NCBI GenBank assembly: GCA_027924585.1
Contig: BSBM01000423.1
Location: 3,419,501-3,483,500 of the forward strand
DNA: 64,000 bases
Source: Larix kaempferi
Lineage: Eukaryota; Streptophyta; Pinopsida; Pinales; Pinaceae
Direction: 5' to 3'
A program made the position numbers and the translations under genes. Below, piece after piece: positions 57,090 to 64,000 of this stretch; position 1 is the first letter of the stretch; every line of letters begins with the position of its first letter. The notes beneath the pieces were generated by a model that was not told the DNA's origin, ran no database searches, and worked only from the letters and a program-made list of their open reading frames with translations.

Positions 57090-57874
57090 AAATTTAGGCA
57101 GTGGAGGAGAGGGGAGGGGAGCGGTGGGGGAGGGGAGGAGGGAGCGGGCAGGGGGAGGGGGAGGATGAGCATCGTGCCACCCAAAGGGGCAGCCTTTTTT
57201 GCGCCCAGGGTAGCGGAGGAGAGGGGAGGGGAGTGTCGGGTGGGCGACGGGGGAGGGGAGGAGGGAGCAGGCTAGGGGAGGGAGGGGGAATTTTTTTTTT
57301 TAATTTCTTGTTTTTGTTAATTTTTTTATTTGTTATGTTAGTTTTAATTTTTGTTTTTGTTATTAATTTTAGTTTTTTTTTTTATTTGTTATGTTAGTTT
57401 TAATTTTTTTTTTGTTATTCATTTTTCTTTTAAATTTTTTTTATTATATAATATTTCAAAGGGTGGGTTTTAAATTTTTATTTTTTTTGTTAAACTAATG
57501 TGTGCACTGGAGAGGGTTTAAGGTAAAGGGGTAATGTAGGGGGCTAGCAGGGGCTAGGGGGAAGGTAGGTGGCTAGGGGGGTAACACAAGTTTTTTTTTT
57601 TAATTTAATAAAATAATGTTTGTGTGGACGGAAGGTAGGTGGGAGGGGGCTTTAATTTTATTATGATTCTATATAATAGTTAGGTTATGGGGTAAAATAA
57701 AATAGTTAGGTTAGGGGGCGGGGGTAAGGTAGGTAGTGCGGGTAGTTGCAAAGAGGTTGGAATTTATTTGTTAAAAAAAACTTTTCAATTTAGGGGTTGA
57801 TTTTAAGGCTTTCATAAACAACAATATGATATTTTTAGGCCATGGCTATATTTTTAACCCCCCCAAAAAAACGT
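57090..57874. other. G-rich tracts and T-rich low complexity
   Basis: 57090-57290 is GGAGGGGAG-type sequence with a repeated GAGGAGAGGGGAGGGGAG word and an artefactual glycine/arginine frame. 57290-57480 is T-rich. 57500-57760 has GGGGCTAGGGGG and GGTAGGT words. Runs of G allow G-quadruplexes. No gene is called. Confidence 0.6.
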
Positions 57875-57980
57875 TGATACTGGTATCAACACTTTTTGAT
57901 TTGGGGGTTGATTATAGTTCTCATCCATAAACTCATCTCGTTCTTAGTATATATTTCTCGTTTCATAGTATAAGTGGTTC
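57875..57980 (-). repeat. Right terminal inverted repeat
   Basis: Inner block 57875-57899 (TGATACTGGTATCAACACTT) and outer block ending AAGTGGTTC at 57980, the inverse of the left end, with matching spacing. Confidence 0.85.
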
Positions 57981-57983
57981 TCA

Positions 57984-58569
57984 TTGCCCTCCATAATAAA
58001 CACATGTTGAAGTATTTTCAAATTCCAATAGCACTCTCTAGTGTCGAGCACAACAACAACCATGGTCCCTCTATAGTTGAATATGACTAGCTAGAGCATA
58101 CAGTATTGCTTTTCCCAGGCCATTGAGTTATGTTAACATCGAACTTGTGGTTTTCGACTGGCCTTGTTAATGGATCGCTTGGACAAGTTGTTACCATATT
58201 CTAAAAAAGATAACCACAAACCTCCAAAGCTTCCAACATTTGTTGGTTATAACTTCACCAACTATAATGGCCCTCCATGGGATCCCAATAATCCTACTTT
58301 TCTGTCAGATCCACCTATACAAAGGGGGGGGGCGTATTTAGATCCCACTTAAAATAGAATGGGATTTGACAATACATAAATCTAAGGGGATGGAATTACC
58401 AAAGGCTATGATAAACATTGGTACAATTGAATGTCAGGGTTTGACCTTCACCGCACTTTCTAGAGTCCCTTCCCTGCAGGACCATCACATCTCCTCGACA
58501 TGTAACTTTGATTGCTACAAACAAATTTGCAAGAGAATCCACATGTCAATGGAGGGAAGCATGTAGAGG
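57984..58569 (+). pseudogene. PIF1-like helicase, C-terminal part
   Basis: Continues the helicase after the insertion: ALHNKHMLKYFQIPIALSSV near 57990-58050, MLTSNLWFSTGLVNGSLGQV near 58132-58195, KLPTFVGYNFTNYNGPPWDP (58224-58285), then TIHKSKGMELPKAMINIGTI and LTFTALSRVPSLQDHHIS (motifs V and VI) in the frame 58366-58566. Intervening stops and shifts near 58085, 58210 and 58350. The TIHKSxG and ALSRV motifs are diagnostic of the PIF1/RecD helicase end. Confidence 0.87.
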
Positions 58570-59699
58570 CCTTTCTATGGTCAATGGATCTCTCATAACT
58601 CCTTTGTACATGTACCTACTTCTCTTTTCCTATACTGCATATGTCAATACTTCCAATATACATTTCATGTTTACTAACCCACATTGTTTTTTTCCACACT
58701 CATTCAGGTTTATGCTCACTGGATTTTCCCATGTGTGCGACCGCAGATTCCTCAACTACCTTTCTGATTATGCTCATCAAAGATTATCTTTCTCTACTTC
58801 TATTTTTATTGTAAATACTCTACTATTATGACATTATGGAATCAAGTCGAGCATTTATACAATTATATTTGTTATTATACTTCAATTTTTCTTCTTCCAT
58901 TCCACTTTTTCCTTAACCATTCTTCATCAACAATAAGGAATTTTTTTTTGCACCCCAAGGATGAAGAGACAACTTAGATATATTCAATGAAAAAACATTA
59001 CGATGTGCCAGAACGGTTCTATGATTTGAGTCAATTTCCAAATGGATTTATAGACTTCCAAAGGCGTGACAACCTCGTACAATTATTATTACATCTTCTT
59101 TATTTGTTACAGGAAGGATACTCGAAATTTCATGAAAATTCCATTCCTTTGTAAAAGAAATATTCCCAATGACGTATTTACATCCGATAACATTTTGAAA
59201 TGTGCATGTGGAAATGAAAGCCTTATTGCGTAAAGCAAAGAAAGATTTGGTGTAGTCTAAATATTCTACATTTTCAACCTTTTTCGAGTATATTTTATGT
59301 CTTATTTTGTTCTAAGTCCAGCTGGAATCTATAAAAAATATTAGAATAAAATATATTAATTATGGAAATTGCATAATCTAGGTTCCATGGAGGTATTTGA
59401 GGGTGGGCCCTCATGTGAATTTGAGGGACCTTTTAGATGCAATATTAGTTTCGCGTAACGCATGAAAGTTCAGTGAAACCAAAACACTCAAGTGTTTCTT
59501 TGAATTAGGCATGGGCAGGCCTGAGCCTACCATGTAATTTAACATGCAGGATAGGAAACAAAAATGCTTCATCATTATGTATTTATATAACACTCAAGCG
59601 TTATAGAAATACATAATGCTTGAGAATTCTTTTCAATATATTAAAACCCAAAAAGGGGTCGCAACATACATTCATTAGAGGAAATTTCAACTTAAAATG
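58570..59699. other. Gene-free interval
   Basis: AT-rich sequence between the helicase end and the LTR. Open frames at 58508-58831 and 59411-59593 lack motifs. I see no clear Helitron 3' hairpin with CTRR. Confidence 0.5.
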
Positions 59700-62492
59700 T
59701 GTAACGCCCGATGTTTTGACTAGGCATGTTTATCAGTCATACATATTGCACTTTATTTGATTATTATCTATTGGGCTAATCTAGACCAAGTAAAGTTAAT
59801 TTTCGACATGTTAGACCTGATTGTATGTCTCTGTTATGTTTATGATGTTACTATGCTTATGCTAATACTAGTATGATTATGATGTTAGGATGTTACTACT
59901 CTCATGATGTGATTATTATGCTATGCGGTTATGATGTTGTAGTTATCATGAGGTTCCTTTCTTCATAGTGATAGTGTATATTTAATTATCGTCCTTGAAG
60001 AAATGTGATATATATGCGGTGGTATGTGTATACCAACCTATGATGTGATCAATTTATGAGTTTATGTGATGAAATGAAATGATATTGATAATATGGATCA
60101 ACTGATGATCGAATGGAAACATTTTTTATAAATGTATGGTTGCAAAGTACTAATCTGTAGGGAACAAGGGCTATGTAATAGCCAGATACTGGATACAAAG
60201 AGTGGAACAATACCTATTTTGCAGAGAGCCTTGTTTACCAAAGTTGATGATACGATGACACATTCCAATAATCTGGATAGCACAAGAGTATGATTTGATA
60301 GGGTATAGACCCAATATGTTGAGAGGGATTGGTGTATTTCCCACCCTATGTTACTATGTTACCCAGGGTCGTGGGAGGGCCATGTTGAGACACACTCCCC
60401 AAGTTGTTGTGATGAAGATGGTCAGATACCTACTAGGAGAGGCTAGGTCCGCTAGTTAGCTGACACTACCACTATCAGGTTCTATGTGGTTAGGTTAGTA
60501 TAGCTGGAATCCACTTTTGTACTAGCAGAGGAAGGATAGGGAGGATGTGGACACAGGTTAGGATGGGAGGATATGTTAGTTAGTATTGTTGAGGGTTATG
60601 TATTCCTTGATACCGAGTTACTGGTAGTAGGTACCCATCTTGTAATTGATTGGTTAATTTAATAAGAGATCAAAGATAAGGATATCAAATCATGAAAAAG
60701 ATTAATTATTTAATAACTAGGGATGTAAGAGTATATATGTGTGTGTGTGCTTGTTTTGCATTCTTGGGTGAATTACTATTATTAGTTAGTCAGTATGCAT
60801 AGGTGGGAAACTGGTTGTTTATAGTACATATCCAATACATGCATACGCTAGCCACGCATGCACATTTTGTACATGTACGATAGTATCAGTTTACAATGTA
60901 CTTATTATGATTGAATAGTGGTATGAGTTTTAGTAGATAACTCCCTTAAGAATATATTAATAAAATTTAGTAATGAATGCTTAAGTTGTTAATGAGTAGT
61001 TCCAAGTCCATTAGTCATGGTATGTAAACATTGTAATAAGAAATTAAGATAAGTGCCATTGATAAACATTAACTTTGGGAAGTTATACTATTTAACTATT
61101 AATCATGATTAATTAAACCATTAAATGTACCTTGTTTATTGATAAAAGTGTACTAGATTAATGCTAGGGTACTTAGCAATTAAACAAATAATTATTGATA
61201 TTGTTATTTACCATCAATTATTATTATTACTATTAATTATGATACTTATTGATTAATATTATTCTGGGAAAAATTAATAATTAATATTATTATCATTATT
61301 ATTATGTTTATTATTAAACTAAAATTACTAATAATAATCTGTCCATTTCAAAAATCATAAGTGAATATGTTGAATTGTTCAATTACTAAGTTAAATATTA
61401 TAAAGGTGATTGGTCGAAAACTTTGTTTATGAAGATGAAAAGGTATTATTAATTTATTAAATGTACCGACTAAGTTAAATATAGGACTCATTAAAATATA
61501 CATTAATAAAGTATTTCCATGCCAGAAAAATGATCCAAGTTTAGATTTTGAAATTTAATCTAACCACCGCTTCAAATTTGAAAGAGTCAACATGATAACA
61601 AATTAATTATTATTTTATTCAACATATTAAATGGAGGATGAGACTAATAATTAATCCACCATCTCATGAAGGTCCTAAATTGGACATTTTGAGAATCATT
61701 AAATGATGTACATTAAACCCATTGAATTCAACTTAACTAGTCTTAATACCATTGAATTGCTCAAGAAAAGAAGTACTGAAGAAATAATATTTTATTATGA
61801 AATAGATTGTAAAACAATCCATCAAAAGGAATGTTTCGGAGGGTGGTGGAGTGTTAGTTCTTTATGGCCTGACTTGGGTTTGACGAAGTATCTTACAGAC
61901 CCAAAAAAAAACCTTTCACTGGCCCTCTCAGCATCAACCTATGAACATGCTGAATCCTCACTCGAAGCAAAGATGGGGGGGTTACAAAATCAGGTTTCTG
62001 TAATCGTGTTGATGCACGGATGTGGTAAAAGACCTCACAATTGGTCTCTTCCTTAACATATACTTAACATGACATATTAACTTGCGAATTTGCACTTCGC
62101 AGTTATCAACAACCCACAGATTAGGTTGAATCGCTGCTATCTTTACTCTTATAACTACGCATCCATTATACTTAGTGTTATTTCGCAAAATTCATGCACA
62201 TGTGTTCTGCTTACTTAGCATATGATTTCCATTCACATACACATGAAATCAAATACATAAACATATAACAATATTGTAATAAACCTAATTGGCTATTACA
62301 AATTACAAATTATTAATATTTAAATATTATTCGTATTAGGATGATAAGTTAATGGTCACCTCGAAGAGTTGCCACCCCTATATGCTTATGCATATTTATA
62401 CATGTAAATTTATACATTGTAAATCATCAATCAAATTATAAAATATATTTATTTATCAAATAAAGATAAATATGTAAGGCGGTTGCCTTAAA
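59700..62492 (+). repeat. 5' LTR of a Del/Tekay-like Gypsy element, about 2.8 kb
   Basis: It starts TGTAACGCCCGATG, the type of start common in Del/Tekay LTRs, and ends GCCTTAAA just before a Met-like primer site; the expected TTACA end appears as TTAAA. Contents are AT-rich with a TG-repeat near 60735 and no coding family. The 117-codon frame at 61703-62056 is not conserved in anything I recognise. Partner LTR outside the window. Confidence 0.7.
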
Positions 62493-62493
62493 A

Positions 62494-62506
62494 GTAGTAT
62501 CAGAAC
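62494..62506 (+). other. Primer binding site, Met tRNA type, slightly mutated
   Basis: GTAGTATCAGAAC follows the LTR end; compared with TGGTATCAGAGC it differs at two positions. This site supports the LTR call and plus orientation. Confidence 0.7.
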
Positions 62507-63636
62507 TTAGGCTCTAGCGTTCTCTCAAGTCCTTCTGGAACCATCACTCACTTACCCGCTCCTCTTCCATCACTCCCCTTCACCTCCAACAACCATTGCA
62601 CCCCTTCCCTCACGCATACATCCTCACACTTCCCACTCACTCACATCCCTCTCTGCCACTCCCTTTTCATGCCTGGGCATCCCCCACAACGCACCCAACA
62701 CTGCATACTCTCCATCCCCACTTCATATCCATATTTGCGCTCCACATCTCTTCCCTATCACTTCCAATCCTTTTCCCACATGTTGCTCCAATCACCTACA
62801 CGCCACCCCACGGTTCATCTCACCCCTTTCTTGCAACTTCATTACCTTGCCCCTTGCTTCTCTCACTCCACTCCTCCCCATTCACGCCACCCCGCCGTCT
62901 CGCCACCCAACCCCTCCTCTCTCTGTGCACACTCCGGACATCCACCCCCACGCTTGCACACCCCTGCGCCTTCCATTTCCATACACACCCCCACGAATCC
63001 CACACCCTATACTCGTCACCCTCCCCACACGTTATCCCCTCCTGCTTGCGCCCCACTCCCCCGCACTCTTCTCCACCCTCTTCTATCTCCCACCCTTCCT
63101 CCTCCAGTTTCAAGCCTTTATTCACGCCTAGCCCCTCCTCCCTACCGCGTTCTTTCCCCGTGCCCACCCCTCCCTCCTCCGGCCACCATCAACCTTCTTC
63201 CTTGTGCCCACTCCAACTGCGCATCCCCCTCCCTCTCATCGTTGCCTACCATCTCCCTTCACTCTACCTTGGATTCCTCCTCCTCTTGAACTCCACTCCT
63301 CACCAATCCATTCGGCCCTCCAATTCTAGGGTTTTCAAAAACCCTAGCCAAAAAAAATATAATATTAAAACTATTATTATTATTATTATTAATCATTGGT
63401 TTAATATTAATATTTTTAAATTTGAAAAAAAAACATTATAATTTTTATATTATTATTATTATTATTTTAATAATAAATTATTATTATTATTATTATTTTA
63501 ATAATAAATTATTATAATAATAATATATAAATTAAATATATATATATATAATTTTAATAATTATTATTAATTAATTATTATTTTTTTATAAAAAAAAATC
63601 AATTTTTTAAAAATATTTTTACAACCTGGAATCACC
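62507..63636 (+). other. Leader of the plus-strand element: C-rich tract then AT-rich tract
   Basis: 62520-63340 is dense in CCTC, CACC and CCAC. Its 281-codon frame is composed mainly of Pro, Ser, His, Thr and Leu, and a second plus frame and a minus frame are open too, which is what composition bias gives. 63345-63600 is made of ATT-type simple repeats. I read it as untranslated leader before the ORF at 63637. Confidence 0.6.
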
Positions 63637-64000
63637 ATGTTTCCCTCTTTCAACAATGTCATTATTAGCCCATTCCACAAACCTAAAAGAGATGAAACAA
63701 TTGACCTCGAAGATTTAAAAAGGATTGAGGCTAAAGAAATAAAAAGGAACCAACATGAAGAAATAAAAAGCGGATATGAAGACATTATCAAATTAGTTAA
63801 GGAATTGAAGTTGACGATAAAACAACGTCAAGAAGATGCTGCAGTGACTCCTGAATTCCCAGGTCAAGAAAAGATGGAAACTGCATCTACACCCATGTCA
63901 GAAGAAGGGACTCCTATCATAAAGGAACAAGCTATGTTGATTCCCAAGTTCTCAGGTCAAGTAGAGTTGGGTTCTGCATCGGCACTCACGACAGAAGAAG
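63637..64000 (+). CDS. Start of an ORF leaving the window, probable gag of the plus-strand element
   Basis: An ATG at 63637-63639 opens 121 codons with no stop to base 64000. It starts MFPSFNNVIISPFHKPKRDE and continues with a Lys/Glu-rich helix-forming stretch (EDLKRIEAKEIKRNQHEE, DIIKLVKELKLTIKQRQED). Two related segments follow: TPEFPGQEKMETASTPMSEE and IPKFSGQVELGSASALTTEE. Position after LTR, primer site and leader suggests a gag N-terminus; no capsid motif has been reached yet. It is the only long frame in the window's elements without a break, although only the first 364 bases are visible. Confidence 0.6.
   Translation, partial: MFPSFNNVIISPFHKPKRDETIDLEDLKRIEAKEIKRNQHEEIKSGYEDIIKLVKELKLTIKQRQEDAAVTPEFPGQEKMETASTPMSEEGTPIIKEQAMLIPKFSGQVELGSASALTTEE

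Larger units (their letters stand above)
52930..57980. mobile_element. 5.05-kb terminal-inverted-repeat element inserted in the helicase
   Basis: The left end is GACCACTTATACTATGAAAT. The right end in reverse complement is GAACCACTTATACTATGAAA. A second conserved block, TCAAAAAG(G/T)GTTGATACC, lies 82 bp in from the left end and 81 bp in from the right. TCA flanks both sides (52927-52929 and 57981-57983), and helicase reading continues in phase across the site once one copy of TCA is discounted. No transposase was recognised inside. The contents are C-rich and AT-rich tracts, a minisatellite, a charged repeat-coding region, a foldback and G-rich tracts. Confidence 0.82.

Noticed and set aside
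57101-57397. Gly/Arg-rich plus-strand frame ending in a hydrophobic run
   Set aside because: Encoded by a purine-rich GGAGGGG repeat followed by a T-run; a composition artefact.
58570-59699. Helitron 3' end after the helicase
   Set aside because: I looked for a short GC hairpin followed by CTRR and did not find a convincing one; likewise no Rep domain upstream of 52335.
61703-62056. 117-codon plus-strand frame in the 2.8-kb LTR
   Set aside because: No family resemblance, weak composition and position inside an LTR with the primer site just downstream.
62596-63441. 281-codon plus-strand open frame
   Set aside because: Composition is Pro/Ser/His/Thr/Leu only, two other frames over the same DNA are also open, and it lies in the C-rich leader of an LTR element. 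It reads as bias and not as a gene.

Overview
This is eukaryotic nuclear DNA, almost certainly from a seed plant with a large, repeat-rich genome. Almost all recognisable coding sequence is degenerate retrotransposon or transposon sequence, with Met-tRNA primer sites typical of plant Copia elements, Tat/Athila-like and Del/Tekay-like Gypsy pol sequences, a LINE, a PIF1-type helicase and intron-like exon debris. A conifer-like gymnosperm is my guess; that rests on general resemblance only. No intact host gene, rRNA, tRNA or CRISPR array was found.

Layout. 1-3215: 5' half of a minus-strand Copia element (Copia-L) with LTR, primer site and one gag-protease-integrase frame broken only by stops. 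3216-6990: no gene; a candidate LTR near 6089. 7000-11289: an old minus-strand Copia relic (Copia-A). 12860-19666: Copia-B, a minus-strand element with both LTRs and a perfect 5-bp duplication (GACCT), lacking gag, protease and integrase. 20173-21216: 3' end of a plus-strand Copia. 21221-36666: Gypsy-0 gag split by Gypsy-1 (22456-36099), a 13.6-kb element with two 1609-bp LTRs and a perfect duplication (GCTCT). 36667-48361: a Del/Tekay-like chromovirus relic split in its integrase by Gypsy-2 (37480-46354). 48426-49280: a 437-bp tandem duplication. 50190-52330: fragments of a spliced unknown gene, a LINE and an hnRNP-Q-like RRM gene. 52335-58569: a PIF1-like helicase split by a 5.05-kb terminal-inverted-repeat element (52930-57980, duplication TCA). 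59700-64000: a plus-strand 2.8-kb LTR, primer site, C-rich leader and the start of an open reading frame that leaves the window.

How it fits together. Gypsy-1 and Gypsy-2 are diverged members of one lineage. They share an unusual order: short ORF upstream of gag, gag with several zinc knuckles, protease, a second gag/capsid-like domain, reverse transcriptase, RNase H, integrase. Gypsy-1 alone adds a long third ORF with a coiled coil between integrase and the 3' LTR. This architecture, and the inverted-repeat element in the helicase with its two-block termini and KR/E-rich coding repeats, are the most novel things here. Nearly every coding segment carries stops or frameshifts, so I use the pseudogene type freely. 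Boundaries were read by eye and internal domain limits are approximate.
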